Of a DNA stretch of 64,000 bases, positions 47,691 through 59,332 are shown one piece after another. Position numbers and translations under genes: made by a program. The stretch is from positions 332,030,419-332,094,418 of the forward strand of contig CM077643.1 in the NCBI GenBank assembly GCA_039707465.1. The letters run 5' to 3'. The DNA is from Rhabdophis nuchalis (taxonomy: Eukaryota; Chordata; Lepidosauria; Squamata; Natricidae). Numbering within the stretch: the first letter of the stretch is position 1; the number at the start of each line of letters is the position of its first letter. Below the pieces are notes generated by a model, which saw nothing but the letters and a program-made list of their open reading frames with translations, did not search any database and was not told the origin of the DNA.

Positions 47691-49540
47691 TTTACTTGCA
47701 ACTGATAGATAGGCTGCCAAATTATGATTTTAACATAGATTTTATTTGTTATTTGTCATTATTTTATTCTACAACTATTAACCAGGTACTTTTTATCTGT
47801 ACTGGTCTTTGCCTTTAATAAATATTCTAAATAAATACTCAATATTTAATAAATAGGGCTCTACACTGTAACTAATTGATTTGACATATTGATTTACTTT
47901 ATGAGACCAGTTGAACTGTAACCTAATTCAGAATGTAAATAAAATATAATTATATTGGAACCTTTTTTTTGTACAGTTGATGGAAATAATTTCCCTGAAA
48001 CAGAGAAATGGCAGAAAGAAAAATAATTGGGTGAGAAGGTGATAAAACAATAGAAAGAGCATTCCACTGAAAACAAGGTAAATAAACAATAGGAGAGTGT
48101 TGGTTGTGTTCACCTTTCTTTTTTACAAACTCATAGGGATTTATTTGTAATTTTTGTGAAGTACAAATGCATTTTTTTCCTCACCAGCCTGTCAGGTTTC
48201 TCAGTGTTTTGTAGCTTTCCTTTTGTTCTAATTTTCCTCATCTACTTTTCAGACCTGACAACATAACTGTTTTGAGTTGATCACTGCTTATCTGGAAACA
48301 TTATTTCTTTGTGGCACTTTCCCTTAACAAATTATATTGATTCACATTCTCATTCCTATTTTTCCCCCAAAAACATGATTGCTGTGATGGCCAGAACCTT
48401 AATATACAAATGTTTAGAGTTTTTTTTTTAATGAAATGAGTCACCCAGACTAGATAATTTGCAGAAATTACTTTGAAATATGTGATACACTAAACATCTA
48501 CACTAAGAAATTTATTTAGAAGATGCTCAATATACTTGCACTTGCACACCTTTAATAGGTTGAATCTTTCTTTCTATACTAGGAAAGATGTTGTCACTTG
48601 GAACCACAGAAGACTGTATAGCTGATGGATCACATAAGCTTTTCCAACATGGACATCATTTAAATCCCCCAAATTCTCAACAATAGCCAAGTTAGCTGGG
48701 GAATTTGTGAGAAAGAATGTATTTGGAATAATACAGGTTGGAGCTATATGTGGTCTCTGAAAGACATGGAAGCAGTCCTTTTAAGAATTGATGTTGAAAT
48801 GTCATTTTTAATTACAGAAAGAAGGCAACATGAATCTTATTTAAAAGTATCCTATTTATCTAGGTGATTGCTAAGAGTCAACAATAACTTGATGGCCCAT
48901 GGTCAAACAATAACTTGATGGCCCATGGTCAAACCAACAATTAATTGCCAGATAAAGGGAATGCCGTGCCTATTAATTACATTAGATAGTTCTGATCCCA
49001 CGTGCATCTTTATTTCTTGCCTACAGGAAATGGGATTGGAGCTAAGATTGTTGGTAGCCCAACAGAAATTTGGAAGCTGTGGTAGAAAAACAAACTATCC
49101 TTTTGCATCATGGTGGCTCCTCTCATCTGAATTTAGTGAGATGCTCCAGAATACAAAAAAAAAAAAAAATTAAGAAAGGAAGGAAGGAAGGAAGGAGGAA
49201 AGGAAGGGGTAGCGAGAAGAAAAGACAAGGTGCAAAATTCAGGAAATGCTAAGAGGTTTTATGCTTGGCTGGGGGTAGGTACATCAGCTTTTAGCTTTCG
49301 AATGTAAAAAAGAAAATGCATTGGGCATGTGTTGATTTAGAGCAAGCATATGATAAAAAAGAATAATGTTGAACTTTGGAACAAGATTACAGAGTTGAAG
49401 GTTGGTTATTGAATATGATAGAAGTGAAATAAGGTGGAAGTAAAGCATTCATAAGAATATAGGGAATGTTTCATGAATGGTTTAACATTGAGCAGAGAGT
49501 AAGGCAAGGATATTTTGCGTAAACTTGGTTATTTTATATT
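47691..49540. other. No gene recognised
   Basis: AT-rich. A 27-bp unit (acaataacttgatggcccat ggtcaaa) is tandemly duplicated at about 48880-48933. An (A)n/(AAGG)n tract lies at 49156-49200. Confidence 0.5.
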
Positions 49541-49561
49541 ATCTATATTTATCTATATCTA

Positions 49562-49605
<44 letters not shown>

Positions 49606-49686
49606 ATCTATCTATCTATCTATCCATCCATCCATCCATCCATCCATCCATCCATCCATCCATCCATCCATCCATCCATCCATCTC
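49541..49686 (+). repeat. (TATC)n and (CATC)n compound microsatellite
   Basis: About 20 TATC units are followed by about 16 CATC units. The adjacent tetranucleotides differ by one base, suggesting a point change that spread by slippage. Confidence 0.95.
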
Positions 49687-50068
49687 AGATTTTTGCAGTG
49701 ATGACAATGACATGTTGAAGAACAATACATGCATATGATACTATCTTGCTGACCAAGAAATTTAATATTTTGCAGCAAATATTGGTAGTTGTATAATGCA
49801 AAGAGGAACATGGATCTAAAAATAAATATATCAAAGTCTAAGGTAGTAGTAATTGGTTAATGATTAGCTAAACAAGATGAATGATTAGTTAACACTGGTG
49901 GTAGTATACAGTAGGTTGAAGAATGAATGGGTGCCAAATGATTGCAGATTTAACCAATGTAATGATCTGTTGAAAAGAACATTGATGTAATTTGGCTACA
50001 TAGAGAGTATAACTCAAGGTTGAATTGCAAGTAAATAAATGTAACAATGTATTGTTTGTTTATTTAAC
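49687..50068. other. No gene recognised
   Basis: Spacer before the intact L2. Its last 45 bp supply an in-frame ATG for the L2 ORF. Confidence 0.5.
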
Positions 50069-52982
50069 AGTCTCATCCTCCCGGTTGGTGGCACGTGGCC
50101 GTTGGTTGCAAACGGTTGGGTGCCACAACCCCCGCAGGCTAGGTGGTCAGGGAGTACAGAGCCAGGGCTTACGGCTGATGTTCTGCAATGCCAGGTCCGT
50201 TGTCAACAAAGCCCCCCTCATTAGTGACCTTGTGTCAGAGGGGGAGCCGGACCTGGCCGGAATTGCGGAGACCTGGTTGGGCCACGAGGGAGGACACCCC
50301 CTCGTTGAAATGTGCCCACCAGGCTACCGCGCTTTTCATCAGCCAAGGGCCCTTGGCAGGGGCGGTGGGGTAGCGGTCATTGTCAAGGAAAGTCTTGAGC
50401 CAAGAGAGACCATTGTGCCACAGACTACCGGTTGTGAGTCCCTCTGCATGAAGTGGAGCCTAGGGAGGCAGTTGGGCTTGCTGGTTGTATACCTGGCTCC
50501 CCGCTATGTAGCAGCAGCCCTGCCCGAGCTCCTGGAGGTGATCGCTACGGTGGCAGTGGAGAACCCCAGACTTTTAGTCATGGGGGACTTTAATCTGCCA
50601 TCGTTGGGCGAATCATCCGAGGTAGCTCGGGAGTTCATGGCTTCCATGACGGCCATGGACCTGACCCAACTAATTCAGGGCCCCACTCACGAGGGTGGAC
50701 ATATGCCGGATCTCATCTTCGTCTCGGGCCAATGGAAGAGTGATCTGGGCATAGGGGATATAGTCATCACACCCTTGTCATGGTCAGACCACTCACTTCT
50801 CCAGCTCGACTTTCCGACCGCTGCTCCCCTCTGCGGGGAGGTGGAGCCAGAGTCACCAATCTGGTTCCGCCCCAGGCGCCTAATGGACCCGGATGGGTTC
50901 CAGACGGCGCTTGGGCCACTTCCTGTACCCCTGACCCGTGCCCCGATCGAGGACCTCACGGCCGCATGGAATAGTGCGTCCGGGGGAGCCTTAGATCGGG
51001 TCGCGCCCTTGCGGCCTCTCCTGCGGCGGCGAGTCACCCTGGCCCCTTGGTTTACCGAGGAGCTGCGGGTGATGAAACGCCGCAAGAGATGCCTAGAGAG
51101 AAGGTGGAGGTCCACCCGATCTGGATCTGACCGGACACAGGTAAGAGCCCATTTACGGACTTACATTGTGGCGCTGAGAGTGGCCAAACGCCATCATTGT
51201 GCTACTCTCATAGCATCCGCAGAAAACCGCCCTGCCGCCCTGTTTAGGGTGACCCGCTCCCTACTTCTGCAGAGGGTGCGGGAAGCCCCGCTACAGGGTA
51301 GAGCAGAGGAATTTGTGACTTTTCTGCAGGAGAAAACCGCTCAGATACAGAACGGGCTACCCTCCATTGATGGCCCAGTGGGATGCCACGAGACAGATCT
51401 TGTTTGGGAGGAGTTTGACTCCGTTACTTCCGAGGATATGGACAGGTTACGTGGGCGACTGCGAGCCACCACATGTTTATTGGACCCGTGTCCCTCCTGG
51501 CTTGTACTGGCATCCTGGGAGGTGACACGAGGCTGGCTCCAAGAGGTTGTCAACGCCTCCTTGAGTGAGGGTTCCTTGCCTGCTTCCCTAAAAGAAGCCA
51601 TGGTGAGGCCCCTCCTTAAGAAGCCCTCTTTGGACCCAGCTCTTTTAAACAACTATCGTCCAGTCTCCAACCTTCCCTTTTTGGCGAAGGTTGTCGAGAG
51701 TGTGGTGGCACAACAGTTTCCCCGTCACCTGGAGGAAGTTGATTATCTAGATCCGTGCCAGTCCGGCTTTCGGCCTGGGCACAGCACTGAGACGGCATTG
51801 GTCGCGTTGGTCGATGATCTCTGGAGGGCCAGAGATGGGGGTTGTTCCTCCATCCTGATCCTATTAGACCTCTCGGCGGCTTTCGATACCATCGACCATG
51901 GTATCCTATTGCATCGGCTGGGGGGGTTGGGAGTGGGAGGCACCGTTTTACGGTGGTTCTCCTTCTACCTCTCTGGCCGATCACAATTTGTGTTGGCAGG
52001 AGAGCAGAGGTCGACCTTGAGACCCCTCACATGTGTGGTGCCTCAGGGGTCGGTCCTCTCGCCTCTCCTGTTTAACACATACATGAAGCCGCTGGGTGAG
52101 ATCATCCGTGGTTTTGGGGTAGAGTACCATCTATACGCTGACGATACTCAGCTGTATATTTCTACCCCAAACCACCCCAACGATGCCGTAGCGGTGATGT
52201 GCCAGTGCCTGGAAGCCGTGTGGGTCTGGATGGGAAGTAACGGACTCAGGCTCAACCCGATGAAGACCGAGTGGCTGTGGTTTCCAGCTGCCCGATTCAA
52301 CCAGCTCACTCCATCGCTGGCCATAGGGGACGAACATCTTGCCCCTGTGGATGGGGCGCGCAATTTGGGTGTCCTCCTGGATGCCCGGCTGTCCATGGAA
52401 GATCAAGTGACAGCCGTGGCCAGGAGGGCGTTTTACCAGGTTCGCCTGGTTCGCCAATTGCGCCCCCTATTGGATCGGGACGCCCTTCACACAGTCACTC
52501 ATGCGCTCGTGACATCCCGACTGGACTATTGCAACTCTCTCTACATGGGGCTCCCCTTGAGGTGCATCCGGAGACTTCAGCTAGTCCAGAATGCAGCCGC
52601 GCGAGCAATTATGGGAACCGCTAGGTTTACCCATGTAACACCGCTCTTGCGTGAGCTGCACTGGCTACCTGTCGTCTTCCGGGTACGCTTCAAGGTGTTG
52701 ATTATCATCTTTAAAGCGCTCCATGGCTCGGGACCTAGCTATCTGCGGGATCGGATCCTGCCTCATACATCCTCACGGCCGATTCGCTCCCACAGAGAGG
52801 GACTTCTCCAGGTGCCGTCCACTAGACTCTGTCAGCGGGCGACGCCCAGGGGAAGGGCTCTCTCTGTGGCGGGCCCAGCCCTCTGGAACGACCTTCCCCC
52901 CGACATTAGGACGACCACGGACCTCCGCTCCTTCCGTCTTAAATTAAAAACTCATTTCTTCTGTCTGGCCGGCCTAGGATAG
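50025..52982 (+). CDS. L2 endonuclease-reverse transcriptase, uninterrupted
   Basis: A 985-codon frame. Residues 1 to about 16 come from flanking DNA ([16 protein letters not shown]). L2 sequence follows. The apurinic-type endonuclease covers about residues 50-260, with Asn55 in FCNARS, Glu82 in AETWL, GDFN at 187-190 and SDH at 254-256. The reverse transcriptase covers about 540-800: [37 protein letters not shown] with catalytic Asp615, [13 protein letters not shown] and YADD at 704-707. The C-terminus has the L2-type [23 protein letters not shown] and LRELHWLPV blocks. All key residues are present. The native N-terminus and promoter are missing, so this copy is probably not self-sufficient, but the open frame points to recent activity of the family. 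The protein would act in a nuclear ribonucleoprotein that nicks DNA and primes cDNA synthesis. Confidence 0.9.
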   Translation: MQVNKCNNVLFVYLTVSSSRLVARGRWLQTVGCHNPRRLGGQGVQSQGLRLMFCNARSVVNKAPLISDLVSEGEPDLAGIAETWLGHEGGHPLVEMCPPGYRAFHQPRALGRGGGVAVIVKESLEPRETIVPQTTGCESLCMKWSLGRQLGLLVVYLAPRYVAAALPELLEVIATVAVENPRLLVMGDFNLPSLGESSEVAREFMASMTAMDLTQLIQGPTHEGGHMPDLIFVSGQWKSDLGIGDIVITPLSWSDHSLLQLDFPTAAPLCGEVEPESPIWFRPRRLMDPDGFQTALGPLPVPLTRAPIEDLTAAWNSASGGALDRVAPLRPLLRRRVTLAPWFTEELRVMKRRKRCLERRWRSTRSGSDRTQVRAHLRTYIVALRVAKRHHCATLIASAENRPAALFRVTRSLLLQRVREAPLQGRAEEFVTFLQEKTAQIQNGLPSIDGPVGCHETDLVWEEFDSVTSEDMDRLRGRLRATTCLLDPCPSWLVLASWEVTRGWLQEVVNASLSEGSLPASLKEAMVRPLLKKPSLDPALLNNYRPVSNLPFLAKVVESVVAQQFPRHLEEVDYLDPCQSGFRPGHSTETALVALVDDLWRARDGGCSSILILLDLSAAFDTIDHGILLHRLGGLGVGGTVLRWFSFYLSGRSQFVLAGEQRSTLRPLTCVVPQGSVLSPLLFNTYMKPLGEIIRGFGVEYHLYADDTQLYISTPNHPNDAVAVMCQCLEAVWVWMGSNGLRLNPMKTEWLWFPAARFNQLTPSLAIGDEHLAPVDGARNLGVLLDARLSMEDQVTAVARRAFYQVRLVRQLRPLLDRDALHTVTHALVTSRLDYCNSLYMGLPLRCIRRLQLVQNAAARAIMGTARFTHVTPLLRELHWLPVVFRVRFKVLIIIFKALHGSGPSYLRDRILPHTSSRPIRSHREGLLQVPSTRLCQRATPRGRALSVAGPALWNDLPPDIRTTTDLRSFRLKLKTHFFCLAGLG

Positions 52983-53192
52983 TCTCTCTGTCTTTGGGGT
53001 TTTATTGGGGTTTTATAATATAGCTTAGTTTTAATGGGGAATTTTAGCGCAGGTTTAGATTTAATTTATTTTTAATGAAATGTTTGTATGTATTTATTGT
53101 TTTACTGTGCCTGTGCACTGCCCCGAGTCCCCGAGGGGAGAGGGTGCGGTTTAGAAATATTAAATTATTATTATTATTATTAAATTATTATT
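50069..53192 (+). mobile_element. Young L2 copy with an intact ORF, 5'-truncated
   Basis: L2 homology begins at tcatcctcccggttggtggc and extends through the 3' UTR and the terminal segment gccccgagtccccgagggga to a short (ATT)n. It lacks the leader and the first part of the ORF seen at 41217-42618. The 3' end abuts the SINE-like repeat at 53193. Confidence 0.9.
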
Positions 53193-53425
53193 ATTTTGCC
53201 TTTATTATTGTTATAAATAACTCAAAGCAGATATCCTTGACACTACTCTCTCCTCCTACTTTATCCATAACAATAATCTTGTGAGTGAATTGGGCTCAGA
53301 GAGAGTTACTAGCTCAAAGTCACCCAGCTTGTTTTCATGTCTAAGGCTAGACATGTCTATGGCTAAGTACCAATGGTTTCTAGTCTGGTGCCTTAACCAC
53401 CAGACTAAACTGGTCTAAGGAAAAG
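53193..53425 (+). repeat. SINE-like interspersed repeat
   Basis: Contains gcctttattattgttataaa taactcaa, ttgggctcagagagagttac, aaagtcacccagcttg and accttaaccaccagactaaac-like sequence. The same ordered blocks recur at 58015-58262. I recall this as a widespread squamate repeat but cannot name its class. Confidence 0.55.
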
Positions 53426-55789
53426 TAGATGGATTAAGGAAAGGGAAGAATACACCTTGAAAAAAGATAAGTTTTTAAAGGGTAACATATGAATATATGG
53501 CAAGAATGGTTTGTGAGACAGACACAGAAAGATCTGGAAATGTTATACAATGTGTTGATATAAATTAGATTAATTGTATATCCTTTATTTTCCTTAGCCC
53601 ATATCTTTAATTTTTTTTGCTTACTAGGTCTTTTTCTGCCCTTGTTTACCTCAAAAGAGAGTAGTGAACTGGATGTACACTACAAGTATGCATGTCACAG
53701 CTTCAAAAAGGATGTGAAACCAGGTTGATAACTTTATTCTAGTTTTCATCCATTCCCATGGAAGAAACAAGGTTGCACAAATTGAATTCCTGAGATATTC
53801 CTAGTCACTCCCCATATACTTGCCTTGCCAGTGAATTGTACAGAAAATCAACAATACCTCCTCTTCAGAGTTGACCTTTGTTATATTTTCCCACCTAGTG
53901 TAACTAAATGATTGCAGGAGATTTGATTGTTGTGATCAGAAAAAAACATGACATATTTTCTTTTCCAGTTGAACGTTTCTTAAATAATATGGTTTTGTTA
54001 CACTTCAATGTGTTCCTGGATTCTCGGCCATTTTCCGTTACTGCCTTACTCTCTAATCCTTCCTTCAGATTTGTCCTTTGATTCTGCCTGGTTCCTCAGT
54101 CCTAACTTCTGGCTCATCTCCTGACTTCTGCCTCCCTTCAGATTGCTGTCCATGACCCTGTCCTGACACAATTGCACTCAATAAATACCGACAGAAGAGA
54201 ATTACCTGCCTGGTGTGGAACCTGATTGGAAAGAGGAAAGTCTCCGCAGTACATCAAACATGGGGAGACTCTTTGCCATCTCCTGTGTATTGAAACTCAG
54301 ACATGTCTAGATTCCTTTTGTACACTACCTGCACAAAGTTCTCTCGTGACATGTCGTAATGCACTCAGGGGAGAGTCTGGGGAAGGGATTATTTGCCGCT
54401 TAGTTTTCTGCTGCATTTGCCTCCTGCCTTCTTAGGCTACTGCTATTATTGCCTCAAGGAAGCCATCTAGAAAAGAATAATAATGGGAGAAAGTTGCATA
54501 TGCTGTCATAACAACTGGTGCAGAATATATAAACGGGGGAGTATTATAATAAGCAGGATCAGAAATGTAAGGGAGATGCCTATGGCATACATTTGAATTG
54601 ATTGTTTAATCATCAGACTGCAATACAAGGCAGGGCCCCTAGGGCTCCCTCTTGTTGCATTTTTCAGCTGCTTTGCCTAGCTTAAAAAACTGGGCCAAAC
54701 AGGGTACGCTTTGTTCCATAAATGGACCACGCTTGAAGCCCAGGGGAACAGACAGATAGCAAGAAGTATTAATAGAGAAAGGGCAACGATGCAATTCACT
54801 AGAAGAGGCATCAGTGCTAACTGATGTATAAACAAAACAAAACAGTTTGCTGGTATGACAGATTCTGCAGAATTATCATAATAGAATTTGGCTCATAAAG
54901 GAGAAATGTTCAAAGTCCAGAATGAAGTACAGGAGGCGAAAGAAAAGAGGCCGTTCTGTGGGTGAGTAGTTGTCTTTTGATATACAAACACGAAAGACAG
55001 ATGGAGAAGCAGTGTGAACACAGTCAAAAGAACCAGAGTGGTGATTCACAAATGTGCTGTAATGCTATCAAGAAAAAGAATCAGGAAAGGGAAAAACAAT
55101 CATCTATTCTCTGAGAAAAGCACTCGACCAATAACAGTGTAATAAAGTAGAAGCAATCTCATGTCAGAACTTGGAGAAGGCATTAGAAAAACCATGAATG
55201 AGTGACTCAGAAAGTGAAAGCCAGCTCTAGTGAAAATTTGGTCTGCTCCTTATGTTTCCCTTGAGAAGTCTTGTAGTGAACTATCAAATAACTTTTGGAT
55301 AGCAGGGTAGAAGAGGTTTAGGCCACTTGGTAAGAGCACATCTACCAAAGAATCCCACAAGGTAGCATCCAATTTCTGTGCCTGTTTCATTGCAAACATT
55401 CATGAATGTCCTGGTTCAAAAGCATTGAAAGCTCAAGCTAGTGTAGAGAAACATGGGAAGATACACTCAGAAATACAGCAACAACTCTTTAGGGTGGGAA
55501 CAGAAGCTCTCTTGATGCTTTCTGCAAAAACCATTGGAAAACTAGTATGGGCATTCCAGAGCAATTATTAGATTTTGCTTTTGTAGCAAAATACACATAC
55601 ATACATCCCTTCGGTTCCCTTCCTTCACCCAATCTTCGCTCATGCATTTCTGCCCTTGCAAGGAAACTAATGAAGAAGCCATGTTTAAGCTGAAGGCACT
55701 GTATAAATGAGATTCCTCCACAGGGATGGAAGGGAAACAAGTTTTTCAAAGATGCGATCCTGAGACACTTTTGTAGAGTATTTAGATCA
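53426..55789. other. No gene recognised
   Basis: About 2.4 kb. The C/T-rich stretch 54010-54180 followed by aataaata near 54181 is loosely LTR-like, but no paired repeat or coding region supports that. The rest is ordinary sequence. Confidence 0.4.
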
Positions 55790-56215
55790 GTGTTTCTCTA
55801 GTTTGACAACTGTAAGAGATATGAATTTCAACTCCCAGATTTCCTCAACCAGCAGGGGTGGGTTGCTGCCAGTTTTACTACTGGTTTGCAACCTGTGCAT
55901 GCGCCAGACGCTCGCTGCACATGTGTGTGCTGTTCAATGTAAATTGTTCGTTGTACACGCCCAGAACAATGTACAGTGAACTGCACACACACAGTCACTA
56001 AAAACCCAAATGGCAGGTGCCCAGTGGCGGTGAGGGAACCAGTTTGGGGGCATGGCAGGACTGGGTTGCTACCGTTTCTGTCACCCAGGTCTGAATTTCA
56101 CTACTGGTTCGGTTGAACCGGGCCGAACTGGAAGCAACCCACCTCTGGACTGGTTGAGGAATTCTAAAAGTTCAAAGTCTTGGAATTGCCAAGGTTAAGG
56201 AACACTGATCTAGAT
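55790..56215. mobile_element. hAT MITE containing a second element
   Basis: The outer element (55798-56207) starts cagtgtttctctagtttgac and ends ccaaggttaaggaacactg, like the MITE at 23139. It is flanked by atttagat and atctagat (7 of 8 match). Its centre is replaced by another inverted-repeat element at 55853-56147 (caggggtgggttgctgcc ... gaagcaacccacctctg). The inner family also bounds 61199-62167. Confidence 0.7.
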
Positions 56216-57009
56216 AATTGAAAGAACTTTGTTGATTTAAATGAATATAAGATTTTCTGATTTGACTATAGTTGTATTGGTTTGGTGGAGAGGGGGGGTG
56301 GATAGAGAGAAGTCAGTTTTTTTTCATTATAGGACCTTCATAAGCCTTCTATTTTCCCTAGCAATTTAAATGCTATCCTACTTTTAAAACAAACAAGCAA
56401 ACAAACAAACAAACTCTCTACTTAATAAGCAAGGTTGCATTTCTGCTAACTGAGAATATCATATTGACAGCTGTTATGGTTCACAAGGTGGATCTGTGCA
56501 CCCACAAGCACACATCAATAATTTCATTGGCAGTTTCTCTCACATAACAGTGCATAGGGTTTCAATCATATTAAACCTAATAAATTGGATATTGTGAAAT
56601 ATTTATGATGCTACTTATGTGTTTGTATCCATTGATGTGAATATACTCTTGGGCTGAGACCCTGGCTTTTCAGTAGTTACACTGACTTTAATTGCTGAGC
56701 TATGAAGCTATACAAGGTTTTGTGAGCGGAAGTAAAGCCACTTTCAGCCAAACTAAATGAAACATTTAAGAGGTTCAAAAGGCTACATGGGCAGCCACCC
56801 ATGCATAAAGATAACTTCGTGTCTGGTTCCCTTTGGATTTGGGTGTTGGCATGCAACATCAACAAATATTTTAAAATATTTATAAAGCTGATCATCACAT
56901 GGGACATAACTCTGGTTAGCTAACAGCAAAGGTAAAAACTCAATAGTAAAAATAAAATAAAATCCCACACACCAGAAAAAAACCTGCCCACAACTACATC
57001 CACTCAATT
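56216..57009. other. No gene recognised
   Basis: AT-rich with an (AAAC)n tract at 56388-56412. No motif-bearing ORF. Confidence 0.5.
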
Positions 57010-57475
57010 ATACAATGCTGCTGGCTCTAACCTTGTTTTTCTAATGCCTCAGGGAAAAGCCAAGTCTTAATGGCTTTCTAGAAAGCCAAGAGGGTGGGAG
57101 CATGCTGAAGCTCCACACGGCATGGGCTACTATGAAAAGAACACCCTTCCTGCTCCTATAGATAGCAATGTTTAAAGGAAAACACATTCAGTGTACCCAC
57201 TCTATCCAAACTAGTGGATGGCCTCATATCTGCAGGGAGAGGTGGTCCTGTGGATGACTTAGCAATGTTCCATGTAGAGCTTTAAAGGTAATAAGCAGCC
57301 ACTTAAGTTGCACCCAGAAGGAAACTGGGAGCCAGTGAAACTGATGTAGCGATGGTGTAACATGGACAAACCAAGAAGTGCCATACATTGCATAAAGTTC
57401 TGGGTTGACCCGAGCTGTAATTTCTGGATGCTCTCCAAGGGCAGTCCCACCTAGAGTACATTATAACAGTCCAAC
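57010..57475 (-). mobile_element. Old L2-like LINE, 3' coding part
   Basis: The reverse strand begins MGLPLESIQKLQLGSTQN near 57450, matching the L2 block [17 protein letters not shown]. The downstream part has decayed LHWLPV- and FKALHG-like segments and a typical 3' region (agggtgggagcatgctgaag on the forward strand). Several stops are present, so it is an old copy. Confidence 0.7.
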
Positions 57476-57480
57476 CAGGA

Positions 57481-57573
<93 letters not shown>

Positions 57574-57615
57574 TTTTAATTTGTAGAACCGCACCCTCTC
57601 CCCACAGGGACTCGA
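57481..57615 (-). mobile_element. Minimal L2 3' terminus with long (TTA)n tail
   Basis: On the reverse strand, only tcgagtccctgtggggagag ggtgcggttcta and a short A/T stretch of L2 remain before a 93-bp ATT/AAT tract (57480-57572). It lies directly against the old L2 at 57475. Confidence 0.8.
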
Positions 57616-57644
57616 CATGAATAACCAAGACATGAATGAGCAAT

Positions 57645-57865
57645 AGCATGTAGCATGTAGACTTTTATACTGCTCCAAAGTGCTTTACAACACTTTCTGG
57701 GTGTTGGGTACAATACCAACATATTGCCCCCAACAATCTGGGTCCTCATTTTACCAACCTTGGAAGGAGGAAGGGATGAGTCAACCTTGTGTTCCATCAG
57801 GATTGAACTCCAGGCTATGGGCAGAGTTTGCCTGCAATACTGTATTCTAACCCCTGAGCTCACAG
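57645..57865. repeat. Interspersed repeat, class unknown
   Basis: Contains gcatgtagacttttatactg ctccaaagtgctttacaac, attgcccccaacaatctggg and gagtcaaccttgtgttccat. I recall this block order from many squamate loci. It has no coding capacity. Confidence 0.45.
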
Positions 57866-58014
57866 GGTTCTTCCATTAACTTTAAACATTGCTAAGAAAA
57901 AATGAATTAATATTTTAAAATATTCTGCAGATCTGTAATCTGAGGAATCATCTGTTCAGTTCATTCTTGCACATAGGATATTTAATGAATGATCTTTCCC
58001 AGTTAGGAAATGTA

Positions 58015-58262
58015 TTAATTTATTTTATTTATATCCTACCTTTTTATTTTTATAAGCAACTCAATGTGGTAAACATATCTAATACTCTTTCCACCTCCAA
58101 TTTTCTCCATAACAACAATGCCATGAAGTGAGTTGGGCTGAGAGAGAGTGACTGCTCCAAGGTCACCCAGTTGACTCTCATGCCTAAGGTGAAGTTAGAA
58201 CTCACAGTGTCCCAGTTTTTAGTCTGTGCCGTAACCACTAAACTGGCTGGTAAAATATCAAA
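58015..58262 (+). repeat. SINE-like interspersed repeat, second copy
   Basis: Same block order as 53193-53425: atatcctacctttttatttt, gttgggctgagagagagtga, ccaaggtcacccagttgac and gccgtaaccactaaactggc. Confidence 0.6.
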
Positions 58263-58849
58263 TGTAAAACAGTTGTCAGATCCAAACTTCCTCCCTTGAA
58301 CCCAAACTTCTCCATAAAATGGAGAAAGAACTTGTGGGGACATTTGTAGAAATCTATTGAAGCATAAAGAGAGAACAACCAAGATATAAAGAGAAAAGAG
58401 GTAAAAATCTAATACTATAGCTATTAAAATGAAAAAAAATCACCTGCAACTCTTTTGTAATTTTTTTATTGCTGTGAATGCATTGCTCTACTTTCCTCTT
58501 GGCCAACAAAGTCATCAACTCCCTTCCCCATGGATTAATCCTGAACATATCCATTCTGCTTACCAAGGTTCATAAGAGAAACTGAAGTCATTTGGAGGTC
58601 TGATCAAGATAGAGATTATTCAATTTTAGTAAAATAGTCTGCTCTTAGCTGCAAAGTTAGATTAATTAGGCAGGATTTAGGTAATATGAGTCAGCCAGAT
58701 ATAATGGGTGGGCAAACATAGATGTCTTGCATAAAAATCATGGATAGTCCAAATGAGTTTTTCTGGATAAACCTTTGAAAAGTAAAGTTTTCTTTGAGTG
58801 AAGTAAATATAAACTGGATATAGCCATGCAGATTTTAAGATAATAGTGC
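58263..58849. other. No gene recognised
   Basis: AT-rich spacer with two chance ORFs. Confidence 0.5.
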
Positions 58850-59332
58850 ATGCATGCACGGGACCAAGCTACCTGTGAGACCGCATCCTACCTCATACAT
58901 CCCTGCGGCCGATTCGCTCCCACAGAGAGGGACTTCTCCGGGTGCCGTCCACTAGGCAATGCCAGCGGGCGACGCCCAGGGGAAGGGCCTTCTCTGTGGT
59001 GGGCCCAACCCTCTGGAACGACCTACCCCCCGACCTCAGAACAACCACGGACCTCCGCACCTTCCGCCAGAAATTAAAGACACTCCTGTTCCATCTGGTT
59101 TGGCCTAAGTTATTTACCTAGTCTGCAGTCTGTATTATAAATTGTTAATTGGGTTTGTAAGGGATTATGTCTTAACTATTTAAATTTTAGCACAGGGATA
59201 AACTATTTAATTCGATTTTAATTATTTATACTTTGTATTTGTGTTGTTTTTAAATTTCCTGTGCACCGCCCCGGGTCCCTTCGGGGAGAGGGTGCGGTTA
59301 TATAAATTTTATAAATAAATAAATAAATAAAT
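58850..59332 (+). mobile_element. L2 3'-end fragment
   Basis: Begins atgcacgggaccaagctacc in the C-terminal coding region. It reads PSGTTYPPTSEQ in one frame and [24 protein letters not shown] in the native frame. It then passes into the 3' UTR, gtgcaccgccccgggtccct and an (AAAT)n tail. Confidence 0.85.

Noticed and set aside
54010..54240. Solo LTR with a polyadenylation signal
   Set aside because: The C/T-rich stretch and aataaata are suggestive, but I found no inverted TG...CA ends, target duplication or second copy.
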